Below are positions 52,357 through 59,814 of a DNA stretch of 64,000 nt, in pieces. This DNA comes from JASHVB01 sp036489395 (GTDB taxonomy: Bacteria; Pseudomonadota; Alphaproteobacteria; Acetobacterales; Acetobacteraceae). The notes under the pieces are model-generated. The model did not search any database. It saw only the letters and a list, made by a program, of their open reading frames with translations, and was not told where the DNA came from. The first letter of the stretch is position 1; each line of letters opens with the position of its first letter. Both the position numbers and the translations under genes were made by a program. The stretch lies in contig DASXFW010000120.1 in NCBI GenBank assembly GCA_036489395.1, forward strand, positions 1 to 64,000, in the 5' to 3' direction.

Positions 52357-52932
52357 ATGTCGATCAGTGCCATCACCGCCTACCAGCCGTGGACCCCGAT
52401 CAGCACGACGGGCAGCCTCGACACGACACAGAACCTTGACTGCTTCAGCATGGCCTCCACCGGCACGGCAGGTTCGAATTCCTCCACCGGCAACAGCGTC
52501 AGCGGCAGCAGCGATCCGTTCCAGCAGCTCGACGCGTCAATTCAAGCAATGCTGCTGCAGATGCAGGGCGGCAGCGCGGCCGGATCGACGCAGGCTATCG
52601 GCCAGAGCGGTTCGGTCCAGGCCGACGCCGACACTCTGGTTCAGGCGATCGAGCAATCGCTTTCCAACAGTGCCAGCACCACCGCAGCCACCACGGCGGC
52701 ATCCACCACAGCCGCATCGACGCAGATCGCGTCAACCTCCACCACCGACCCGACCCAGACGCAGGGGACGCAGGGGCACCATCACCACCACCATCACATG
52801 TCGGACGACGACGGCGGTTCCAACAACGGAACGAACAACGCCAGCGCCACAAATTCCACGGCGAACTCGCTCATCACCGACATTACGCAGGCGATCCAGT
52901 CCTACGGCACGCCGTCCGCCGCCGCAGCCTGA
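52357..52932 (+). CDS. Low-complexity protein with a His7 tract
   Basis: A 191-residue protein rich in serine, threonine, alanine and glutamine with no known domain. It begins MSISAITAYQPWTPISTTG, has a short helical part DPFQQLDASIQAMLLQMQG, a long ASTTAAT-type run, then GQGHHHHHHHMSDDDGG-like segment with seven consecutive histidines next to acidic residues, and a C-terminal helix SLITDITQAIQSYG. Histidines beside DDD suggest metal binding. AGGGAT upstream supports ATG 52357. No signal peptide. Function unknown. Confidence 0.65.
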   Translation: MSISAITAYQPWTPISTTGSLDTTQNLDCFSMASTGTAGSNSSTGNSVSGSSDPFQQLDASIQAMLLQMQGGSAAGSTQAIGQSGSVQADADTLVQAIEQSLSNSASTTAATTAASTTAASTQIASTSTTDPTQTQGTQGHHHHHHHMSDDDGGSNNGTNNASATNSTANSLITDITQAIQSYGTPSAAAA

Positions 52933-52976
52933 TAGCCTCATGCGAGTGCGGCTGGGCCCGGGCAAAACGCCCGGGA

Positions 52977-54122
52977 TCAGCCGCGCAGCGCGCGCTTCGC
53001 CACGCCCGCGAGATACGTCGCCGCCGCCGGCAGAATCGCGTCGTTGAAGTCGTAGTTGGAGTTGTGCAGCTCCCGCCCGCCATCGGCCGGACCGTTGCCG
53101 ATCCATACGAACGCGCCGGGCCGTTCTTCAAGGTACCAGGCGAAGTCCTCGCCGGTCATCGCCGGCAGCATGTCACGCCGCAGTTTCAAGCCCTCGGCGG
53201 CGACAGCTTCCGCGGCCAGTTCGCGTTCGGACGGCGTGTTCTGCGTCACCGGATTGCCGCGGCGCAGCGCCACGTCGATCTCCACGCCGAACGCCTGCGC
53301 CACACCGGCGCAGATGCGACGAATTGTGTCCTCCACCGCATCGCACGTGGCGTTCTTCAACGTGCGCATGGTGCCGCGCATCACCGCCTCGCCGGGAATC
53401 TGGTTGGCGGCGGAGCCCGCCTCCATCGTGGCAATGGTGATCACCACCGAATCCAGTGGATCGACGTTGCGCGACACGATCGTTTGCAGCGCCAGCAGCA
53501 GATGCGCCGAGGCCACCATCGGATCGCGCGTCAGATGCGGCAGCGCGGCGTGGCCGGAATGGCCCTTCACGCGGAACTCCATGCGCCCGCCAGACGCCAT
53601 CACCGCGGCATCGTGCACCGCGACCGTGCCGGCTTCGAGGCCGGGCCAGTTGTGGTAGGCGAAGATGCGCTCCATCGGGAAACGATCGAACAAGCCGTCG
53701 GCGATCATGCTGCGCGCGCCGCCGCCGCCTTCCTCCGCCGGCTGGAACACAAGCTGCACCGTTCCGGTCCAGGACTGATCCTGCACCAGCAGCGCCGCGG
53801 CGCCCAGCAGGGACGTGGTGTGGCCGTCGTGGCCGCAGGCATGCATCACGCCGGGATTGGTGGAGGCATGTGCCGCGCCGGTGGTTTCGGTGATCGGCAG
53901 CGCGTCCATGTCGGCGCGCAGACCGACGCTGCGGTTGGACTGGCCGCGCGTCAGGGTCGCCACCACGCCGTTGCCGCCAATGCCGGGAACGAAGGAAATT
54001 CCAAGCTCGCCCAGCCGCGCGCAGACGAACGCCGCGGTTTCCTCCTCATGCAGCGTCAGCCCGGGGTTGGCGTGCAGATGGCGGCGCCAGGCGGTCAGTT
54101 GGGCAGCAAGATGATGATCCAT
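52977..54122 (-). CDS. M20-family amidohydrolase (hippurate hydrolase-like)
   Basis: A metal-dependent amidohydrolase of 381 residues, M20D branch, which splits N-acyl amino acids or indole-amino-acid conjugates. Metal-binding motifs are HACGHDGHT (94-102, with the metal cysteine/histidine pair), the catalytic acid pair in FQPAEEGGGGA, YHNWPG and GEDFAWYLEERPG near the C-terminus. A dimerisation domain follows around residue 180 (FRVKGHSGHAALPH). The N-terminus MDHHLAAQLTAWRRHLHANP is typical, so the ATG is well placed. The substrate cannot be predicted from sequence. Confidence 0.9.
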   Translation of the reverse strand: MDHHLAAQLTAWRRHLHANPGLTLHEEETAAFVCARLGELGISFVPGIGGNGVVATLTRGQSNRSVGLRADMDALPITETTGAAHASTNPGVMHACGHDGHTTSLLGAAALLVQDQSWTGTVQLVFQPAEEGGGGARSMIADGLFDRFPMERIFAYHNWPGLEAGTVAVHDAAVMASGGRMEFRVKGHSGHAALPHLTRDPMVASAHLLLALQTIVSRNVDPLDSVVITIATMEAGSAANQIPGEAVMRGTMRTLKNATCDAVEDTIRRICAGVAQAFGVEIDVALRRGNPVTQNTPSERELAAEAVAAEGLKLRRDMLPAMTGEDFAWYLEERPGAFVWIGNGPADGGRELHNSNYDFNDAILPAAATYLAGVAKRALRG

Positions 54123-54175
54123 GCCGGCTGCCGTAGCGGGAAAGACGGGGAGTTGGCAAGGAAGTCGAGCGCGAT

Positions 54176-54292
54176 AGTTCCCCCTCCCGTTGAGGGAGGG
54201 GGTTGGGGGGAGGGGTGCTTACTTCCGAGGTCTCGCGTCTGTACGCACCCCTCCCCCTAACCCCCTCCCACAAGGGGAGGGGGGATGGCGCG
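54176..54292. repeat. Module C long hairpin
   Basis: CCCCTCCCGTTGAGGGAGGG.. to ..CCCCTCCCACAAGGGGAGG form inverted arms of about 40 bp around a loop ACTTCCGAGGTCTCGCGTCTG. It occupies the 178-bp gap between the M20 and LLM genes, both leftward. Confidence 0.75.
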
Positions 54293-54300
54293 CTCCGTCG

Positions 54301-55497
54301 CTACTTCACCGGCTCGAGCACCGCCGCCTTCACCTTGCCTTTGCCAAACGCCGGCATCACTTCCGTGGCGAACCGCTCCAGTTGCTCCAGCGCCTCGGAC
54401 TTCGGCACACCGACCGACAGGCTGACGGAGATGCGGTCCAGCGCCGGATACTTCGCCTCCAGCGCCTTCAGGTGGTCGATGACCTCGTTCGCATTGCCGG
54501 TCAGGAATCCGCCGGCATTCACCGCATCCTGGATGTTCGGCAGCTTCGCGCCCGGCGCCTTCTTCGGGTCGCGCATGATCTCGATTTGCTCTTCCGTCAT
54601 GGCGCGCACCAGGCGCAGTTCGCCGAACATCTTCATGTTCTCTTCGTAGTACTTGCCCGCGCGCCTGATGCCGTCCGCCTTGCTGTCGGCCATGTAGAAA
54701 TGGAAGCCGAAGCACAGCCGCTCACCCAGTTCGATCTGCTTGCCCACCGTGGCGTGCGCTTCCTGCCAGCCCAGCACGACCTTGTGCATCGCGCCGCCTT
54801 CCGCCGAACCGCCGCCTACCATGCCCTGGATGCCGTGCTTGGCCATGAACTCCATCGCGCGCGGCGTGCCGCCCTGGATCGGCTGCCAGGTCTCCACCGG
54901 CAGGCGCAGCGGACGCGGCACCAGCGTGAGTTCCTTCAGCGTGTAGCCGCGATACGGCACCTCGGGCGGCAGCGTGTAGTGCTTGCCCTTGTGGCTGAAC
55001 GACTCATTGTTGAACGCCTTGAAAATGATGTCCGTCTGCTCTTCGTAAAGCTCGCGGTTGGCGTTCTGATCCAGCAGCGGCGCGCCGAAGGTCTCGACCT
55101 CACGGGTGTGGTAGCCGCGGCCGAGGCCGAAGATTACCCGTCCGTTGGAGAGGATGTCCGCCATCGCGTAGTCCTCGGCGAGGCGTAGCGGATGCCACAT
55201 CGGCGCGATGTTGAAGCCGCAGCCGATCTTCAGGTTCTTCGTCACGTGCGTGAGATGCAGCGCCATCAGCAGCACGTTGGGAATGCACTCGGTGCCTTCG
55301 CGCTGGAAGTGGTGCTCGGCCATCCAGAATGCGTTGTAGCCGAGGCCGTCTATCAGCACGGCCATCGACTGCGCTTTCTCCAGTGCGGTCGCGAGATGCG
55401 CGTTGTCAAACAGCCGGTCGTTGATCGGCGTGCCGGCATAGCCGACGTTGTCCAGATCGACATGGCCCGCATACAGGCTGTCGAATTTCGTGATCAT
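54301..55497 (-). CDS. LLM class flavin-dependent oxidoreductase
   Basis: A luciferase-like monooxygenase of 398 residues, different from that at 14231. Landmarks are LGYNAFWMAEHHFQREGTEC, IGCGFNIAPMWHPLRLAEDY, VIFGLGRGYHTREVETFG (flavin-phosphate loop) and the C-terminal VSLSVGVPKSEALEQLERF. I choose ATG 55497 (MITKFDSLYAG); the upstream frame is repeat-derived. It reads leftward after a repeat-filled gap of 349 bp and may share no promoter with its neighbours. Substrate unknown; alkanesulfonate or heterocycle oxidation is possible. Confidence 0.87.
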   Translation of the reverse strand: MITKFDSLYAGHVDLDNVGYAGTPINDRLFDNAHLATALEKAQSMAVLIDGLGYNAFWMAEHHFQREGTECIPNVLLMALHLTHVTKNLKIGCGFNIAPMWHPLRLAEDYAMADILSNGRVIFGLGRGYHTREVETFGAPLLDQNANRELYEEQTDIIFKAFNNESFSHKGKHYTLPPEVPYRGYTLKELTLVPRPLRLPVETWQPIQGGTPRAMEFMAKHGIQGMVGGGSAEGGAMHKVVLGWQEAHATVGKQIELGERLCFGFHFYMADSKADGIRRAGKYYEENMKMFGELRLVRAMTEEQIEIMRDPKKAPGAKLPNIQDAVNAGGFLTGNANEVIDHLKALEAKYPALDRISVSLSVGVPKSEALEQLERFATEVMPAFGKGKVKAAVLEPVK

Positions 55498-55595
55498 GCC
55501 GCGTTCCTCCCGGGAAGCAGGGTTGCTGGGAGCATGGTAGGGGATGGGAGGCGGGGCGCAACCGGGACGCCATTGCACACGGGCCCGAGCGCTGA

Positions 55596-55836
55596 GGCAT
55601 TGCCGAGCGTTTCATCCAGGGCGTGTCTGCCGCGAGGCCGGTGATGAACTAACAAGAAACAAGGTTCCCCCCTCCCCTTGAGGGACGGGGCCAGGGGGAG
55701 GGGTCGATGCTTTACGTTTCGACCCCTCCCCCTGGCCCCCTCCCTCAAGGGGAGGGGGGAACCTACGTCAGGCCGCCGACGCCGTTTCATCCAGTCGCGG
55801 GTCCGCCCCCGGCCGGTGGGCAAGTCGCAATGACAG
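55596..55836. repeat. Composite repeat: modules D, C, D
   Basis: Geneless gap 55498-55846. Module D (55598-55645, GCCGAGCGTTTCATCCAGGG) is followed by a module C hairpin (55664-55763) with arms CCCCTCCCCTTGAGGGACGG and complement around GATGCTTTACGTTTC. A second module D in the same orientation (55775-55836) ends AGTCGCAATGACAG. The hairpin arms here carry GGGGCCAGGGGG instead of the GTTGGGGG of the 40-kb copy. Confidence 0.8.
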
Positions 55837-55846
55837 CGGTGGGCGA

Positions 55847-56866
55847 TTACGGATCGTCTCCCACCCGCACCAGCAGCTTGCCGAAATTCTGCCCGCTCAG
55901 GATGCCCGCCAGCGCTTCCGGCGCGGTGTCGAGCCCCTCATGCACGTCCTCGCGATACGCCAGGCTGCCGTCCGCCACCCACGGCGCCGCGAGCGCGCGC
56001 CACTCTGCCAGCTTCTCTGGCTTGTCCGACACGATGAAGCCCTGGATCAGCACGCGCTTGCCGACGACGAACCCGAGATTTGGCCCGGGCGGGAACTCCG
56101 CCTCGTTGTATTGCGAGACCATCCCGCACATCGCCACACGGGCGAACGGGTTCAGCAGTTCGAAAACCGCCGCCTGCACCGCCCCGCCCACATTCTCGAA
56201 ATACGCATCGATTCCTTTGGGACACGCCGCCGCGAGCTCGCGGCGCAGATCCATTGCGCGATGATCGACGCAATCGTCGAACCCGAGGGCATCCTGCACG
56301 TACAGGCACTTCTCCGCTCCGCCGGCGATCCCCACCACGCGCGCGCCGGCGCGCCTGGCCAATTGCCCGGCCACCGATCCCACGGCACCGGAGGCCGCGG
56401 ACACCACCACCGTCTCGCCTGCCTTTGGCTGGCAAATCTCGGTGATGCCGCGATACGCGGTCGCCCCCGGCATCCCCAGCACGCCGAGATATGCCGACAG
56501 CTTCGCGCCATGCCGCGGCAGCTTCGCCAGCCGGTCCGCCGGCGTCACGCAATGCGTCTGCCAGCCGCGTGCGCCTACCACCACGTCGCCGGGTGCGAAC
56601 CTCGGGTCGCCGGAGGCGATGACCTCGCCCACCGTCTCCCCCGTCATCACCTCGCCCACCTGGATCGCCACGGCGTAGGTCTGTTGCTCGCGCAGCCGGC
56701 CGCGCATGTAGGGATCGATCGACAGCCAGATGGTGCGCGTCACCACGTCGCCGGCGGCGGGCTCCGGCGCGGCGTCCTCGCGCAGCTCGAAGTGCTCCGG
56801 CCGCAGTTCGCCTTCCGGGCGGCGCTTCAGCACGACGGAGCGGCGGATTGTTGAATTCTGGTTCAT
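55847..56866 (-). CDS. Zinc-independent MDR-type NADP-dependent oxidoreductase (paralogue)
   Basis: A 339-residue paralogue of the enzyme at 40241: RRSVVLKRRPEGELRPEHFE, then WLSIDPYMRGRLREQQTYA, the Rossmann loop SAASGAVGSVAGQLARRAGA, and GMVSQYNEAEFPPGPNLG. No zinc ligands. It should use NADPH to reduce alpha,beta-unsaturated carbonyls or quinones. ATG 56866 is chosen because the family starts just before the RRSVVLKRRPEG block. It reads leftward on its own, diverging from the trio of small genes at 57010-57629. Confidence 0.9.
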   Translation of the reverse strand: MNQNSTIRRSVVLKRRPEGELRPEHFELREDAAPEPAAGDVVTRTIWLSIDPYMRGRLREQQTYAVAIQVGEVMTGETVGEVIASGDPRFAPGDVVVGARGWQTHCVTPADRLAKLPRHGAKLSAYLGVLGMPGATAYRGITEICQPKAGETVVVSAASGAVGSVAGQLARRAGARVVGIAGGAEKCLYVQDALGFDDCVDHRAMDLRRELAAACPKGIDAYFENVGGAVQAAVFELLNPFARVAMCGMVSQYNEAEFPPGPNLGFVVGKRVLIQGFIVSDKPEKLAEWRALAAPWVADGSLAYREDVHEGLDTAPEALAGILSGQNFGKLLVRVGDDP

Positions 56867-57009
56867 CTCAGGCTCCGGAGATGGTGAGCGGGAACACGAT
56901 ATTGCGCCCTGCCGCCGGCCGCGTCGATTTCCGTACGTGGATTTCCCAATTTCGCCGCAGTCCTGATGTGTGGTGCCATCAGCATGCGTCGAAGGACAGG
57001 AGCCCATCC

Positions 57010-57165
57010 ATGCATCCGACATCAGCGCCACGCCGCCGCCATGTCCGCGCCGTCGCCCGGCAGGCCACCGCGTCGCAATCGGCCGTCGTCAGTACGGTGG
57101 GCATCATCGTGTTGTCGATGCTGGCCTGGGGCGGCCTGATCGCCACCGGCCTGGGCTTGCACTAA
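57010..57165 (+). CDS. 51-residue single-span membrane protein
   Basis: A short basic N-terminus (APRRRHVRAVARQ) is followed by one hydrophobic segment (VGIIVLSMLAWGGLIATGLG) that should span the membrane. The stop is 11 bp before the next start, and AAGGAG lies just after it as a ribosome-binding site for that gene. I do not recognise a family. Operon-like spacing with two more small genes and consistent codon use support expression. Confidence 0.55.
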   Translation: MHPTSAPRRRHVRAVARQATASQSAVVSTVGIIVLSMLAWGGLIATGLGLH

Positions 57166-57176
57166 GGAGCGCCGAT

Positions 57177-57446
57177 ATGCACAGCCAGTCAGCCGGCACG
57201 CTGCAGCCGCGCGCCAACCGCAACTCCCGTGAAATCGAGACTATGCTAAGCGGCGTCTCGTCGTTGCAGTTCCAGCTCCTGGGGCTGGCCGAGATGACCT
57301 ACGCGAAACCGGTGCACATCGAGACGGGTATCGCAGCCTATTCGATCCATGCCGCCGACGGTACGCCGCTGGCCATGGTTGACGACCTCGCGACCGCACT
57401 TGCCCTGGTCGGCGAGCACAACATGATTTTGCTGCGCGTGCACTGA
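57177..57446 (+). CDS. DUF1150-family protein
   Basis: An 89-residue protein of a family restricted to alphaproteobacteria. The core is LGLAEMTYAKPVHIETGIA, then AYSIHAADGTPLAMVDDLAT, ending LRVH; the KPV..AYSIHAADGTPL..H pattern is what I recall for DUF1150. Relatives often lie beside small heat-shock protein genes; none is present here. Function unknown. AAGGAG just upstream supports ATG 57177, and the next small gene follows 9 bp later. Confidence 0.75.
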   Translation: MHSQSAGTLQPRANRNSREIETMLSGVSSLQFQLLGLAEMTYAKPVHIETGIAAYSIHAADGTPLAMVDDLATALALVGEHNMILLRVH

Positions 57447-57455
57447 GGAAGCGTC

Positions 57456-57629
57456 ATGGCCGTCATCGACATCCAGATCCAGCCGTCCGGCAGCACGCGC
57501 ATCATGTTCGACTGCCGCAAGGCAAAGCCGGCACACGACGACGAGCGTCGTATCGAACAGGCGATCGCGCGTTCCCTGACGGCAGCAACGACGGAGCCGC
57601 AGGCTCCGTCCGCGGTGCAAGGAACATAG
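57456..57629 (+). CDS. 57-residue hypothetical protein
   Basis: Third gene of the small-gene trio, 57 residues, too short to stand out by length. It starts MAVIDIQIQPSGSTRIMFDC and continues KAKPAHDDERRIEQAIARSL with an alanine/proline/glutamine tail. AGGAAG precedes the ATG. No family recognised; the strand-helix pattern would fit a small cytoplasmic partner of the DUF1150 protein. The 170 bp that follow hold a truncated module A (CTTGGCCGGGCTTGACCCC, 57641-57659) and nothing else I can see. Confidence 0.5.
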   Translation: MAVIDIQIQPSGSTRIMFDCRKAKPAHDDERRIEQAIARSLTAATTEPQAPSAVQGT

Positions 57630-57800
57630 TTCCTGACCGTCTTGGCCGGGCTTGACCCCATACGCATCGGGATAGGGCGCGGGCGGAGACGGCATTTCCA
57701 TGTGTCGTGGCCGGTGGTATTGCCGCTAACGGCTTATACCGCGAGCACTCGATTGGCACGAATCAGGATGGCGGGGCCAGCCATGCTCTGGCCCCGTTCA

Positions 57801-58415
57801 TCAGACGTAACAGAATTGGTAGCGCGAGACGCCAGGCGGTCCGGTCGGCGGGCCTGTACAGGGACGGGCGATCGGCGGCCACGGCGTTGGCGACGCGCGA
57901 TGCCGGGGAGTGGCGGTTGCCAGGTTACGTAGATCACGGCGGAGGTTCGCGACGCGAGGCGGTGCGAGCACCGGGCCGGTCGGCGTGGCCGCTGCGTCCG
58001 GGCCGGTCGGGCCGGGGACAATCCCGAGTTCTTCAAGTCGCGACCACACGGCCGGGTCAACGTTGGACTGCCGAAGCTTCTCCAGCAATTCCGCGCGCGT
58101 ACGCGACAGGTCCGTGCTTTCCGGCACGGCGCCAGGGTCGCGACGGGTGCGTGCGGTCACGTCGTTCGAGTGGCGGCGGATTGCGGCGGCCGGCGGTTGC
58201 GCGGAATTCCGCGGCAGGGCCGGCTGGCCAATGGGGCGCGAGGCTGGCCGGCGCGCGCGGCGTTGTTCTGTGGCCAGGAAGGTCTCGATAATGAACAGAA
58301 TGACCAGGGCGATGACGTAGGCGAGCCATTCCGGCATCAGGTCGGGCGAATCCGGGTCTGCCCGATCTGGATCGGGGGCATAGGCTTCGGCCGGAGCGGT
58401 GTGAATGGCGCCCAT
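57801..58415 (-). CDS. Hypothetical membrane protein with proline/arginine-rich tail
   Basis: A 204-residue ORF with one strong membrane segment (MPEWLAYVIALVILFIIETF, about 27-46) followed by a basic, proline- and arginine-rich cytoplasmic region and a short helix DLSRTRAELLEKLRQSNVDP. No family recognised. The last 30 residues are repetitive (GPPTGPPG). ATG 58415 lies 11 bp downstream of a strong -10 box, which would make the transcript nearly leaderless; the internal ATG at 58337 (MPEWLAYV) is therefore an attractive alternative start. Confidence 0.5.
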   Translation of the reverse strand: MGAIHTAPAEAYAPDPDRADPDSPDLMPEWLAYVIALVILFIIETFLATEQRRARRPASRPIGQPALPRNSAQPPAAAIRRHSNDVTARTRRDPGAVPESTDLSRTRAELLEKLRQSNVDPAVWSRLEELGIVPGPTGPDAAATPTGPVLAPPRVANLRRDLRNLATATPRHRASPTPWPPIARPCTGPPTGPPGVSRYQFCYV

Positions 58416-58425
58416 AACGGACGGC

Positions 58426-58454
58426 TATATACGGCAAGCGGCGAGTCTTGTCAA
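58426..58454 (-). promoter_or_regulatory. Strong sigma-70-type promoter
   Basis: On the minus strand, TTGACA (58454-58449) and TATATA (58431-58426) are exactly 17 bp apart, the best consensus match in the window. It points leftward into the hypothetical membrane protein gene. The surrounding 50 bp are AT-rich for this genome. The start site would be near 58419. Confidence 0.75.
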
Positions 58455-58547
58455 GAATAATAACACGATTTGGTTAGTGACGATTCGGCGGCCGACACCG
58501 ATGGCCGCCGGGCGTTGCCGCTGCGTGTCGTTGCGTCTTCGTCGCGG

Positions 58548-58664
58548 CGGACCACTCATGACTTCTACCGGCGGCCTTCGGCCGACATACGGAATTGCTT
58601 CTCCGCCCACCCGCTTACCCTGATGCACATGGAGTCAAGCCCGGCCATGACGGGTGGGCGCCAA
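58548..58664. repeat. Degenerate modules D and A
   Basis: CACTCATGACTTCTACCGGCGG..CCTTCGGCCGACA resembles module D, and GGAGTCAAGCCCGGCCATGA (58630-58649) is half of a module A hairpin, followed by CGGGTGGG. It lies just after the alcohol dehydrogenase stop and may help end that transcript. Confidence 0.5.
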
Positions 58665-58674
58665 CGGGTGCGCG

Positions 58675-59739
58675 TTACGCGGCCTCCGCCTTCAGCACCA
58701 GCCGCCCGTTTACCTTGCCGTCCTTCAGCCGCATCAGCGCGTCATACGCCTGACTCTGCGGCACGGTCGCAACCGGCAGTGCCGCCAGTTTGCCGTCCTG
58801 CGCCAGCTTCACCAGCTCGCGCAGTTCCTTCGGATTGCCGACGTAGCTGCCCCGCACCGTCAGCGCGCGGATCGCCATGATCGGCAGCGGCAGCATCAAC
58901 TCGCCGCCAAACAGGCCCACCTGGATCAGCTTGCCGCCCTTGCGCAGCGCGCCGAACGCGAAGCGCGCGGTCTGCGTGCCGTTCACCAGATCGATCACCG
59001 CCAGCGCCGGACCGCCCGCGGCTTCGATGATGCGCTTCGTCACATCGTCGCCATTGCCATCCACAACCTTGTGCGCGCCGGCCTGCAACGCCGCCTCGCG
59101 CTTGTCCGCGCTGACATCGACCACGACGATGTTCCCGTGCTCCATCGCTTTCAGCACGGCGATGGCGTTCAAGCCCAGCCCGCCGGCGCCGACCAGCACG
59201 ATCGCCTCGTGCTTCGGCACTGGCATCGCCTTGCGGATCGCCGAATAGACCGTGATGCCAGAGCATGCGTAGGTCGCCGCCACGGCGGGATCGATATTGC
59301 CGGGATCGACCAGATGCCGCGGATGCGGCGCGATCACATGCGTGCCGTAACCGCCATTCGCGTACACGCCCAGGCTGCGCGCCGCGACGGTACACATGTT
59401 GTCCTCTTCCGCCAGGCACGCCTCACAGGTTCCGCAGCCGAGCCACGGAAACACGATACGAAGATCGCCGACCTTCACGCCCTTCGCATCCGGCCCCAAT
59501 TTCGCGACGCGGCCAACGATCTCGTGCCCCATCGCCAGAGGCAGCGTCACGCCGCGATCCTTCAACGACATCTTCTTGCCGCCACCGATGTCGTAATAAC
59601 CGTCCCAGATGTGCAGGTCGGAATGGCAGACGCCGCAATGCGTCACCTCGAGCAATACCTCGGTGCCTTTTGGCTCCGGCGTCGGCAGCTCGATTTCCTT
59701 CAGCGGTGCTCCGTTCTCGACCACGGCCCAGGCGCGCAT
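58675..59739 (-). CDS. Zinc-dependent alcohol dehydrogenase
   Basis: A 354-residue medium-chain dehydrogenase. Catalytic-zinc ligands are C38 in CGVCHSDLH and H72-E73 in AMGHEIVG. The structural-zinc lobe has the four cysteines C102, C105, C108 and C116 in GCGTCEACLAEEDNMC. The NAD motif is VLVGAGGLGLNAIAVLKAM. It oxidises a primary or secondary alcohol, or reduces the aldehyde, with NAD(H). ATG 59739 is well placed at MRAWAVVENG. It lies 75 bp downstream of the CheB-CheR fusion gene, also leftward, but the functions do not suggest a shared pathway. Confidence 0.92.
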   Translation of the reverse strand: MRAWAVVENGAPLKEIELPTPEPKGTEVLLEVTHCGVCHSDLHIWDGYYDIGGGKKMSLKDRGVTLPLAMGHEIVGRVAKLGPDAKGVKVGDLRIVFPWLGCGTCEACLAEEDNMCTVAARSLGVYANGGYGTHVIAPHPRHLVDPGNIDPAVAATYACSGITVYSAIRKAMPVPKHEAIVLVGAGGLGLNAIAVLKAMEHGNIVVVDVSADKREAALQAGAHKVVDGNGDDVTKRIIEAAGGPALAVIDLVNGTQTARFAFGALRKGGKLIQVGLFGGELMLPLPIMAIRALTVRGSYVGNPKELRELVKLAQDGKLAALPVATVPQSQAYDALMRLKDGKVNGRLVLKAEAA

Positions 59740-59814
59740 GGCTTCATCTCCTGATCTGGCGTTCGGAACAGGGATAGCGCGCAGCGGAATGCGGTCAAGC
59801 GGCAGCCCGTCGCA

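Noticed and set aside
57795..57840. Possible tRNA around GTAACAGAATTGGTAGCGCGAG
   Set aside because: No acceptor or anticodon stem can be formed around it; the region is the end of the membrane-protein gene.
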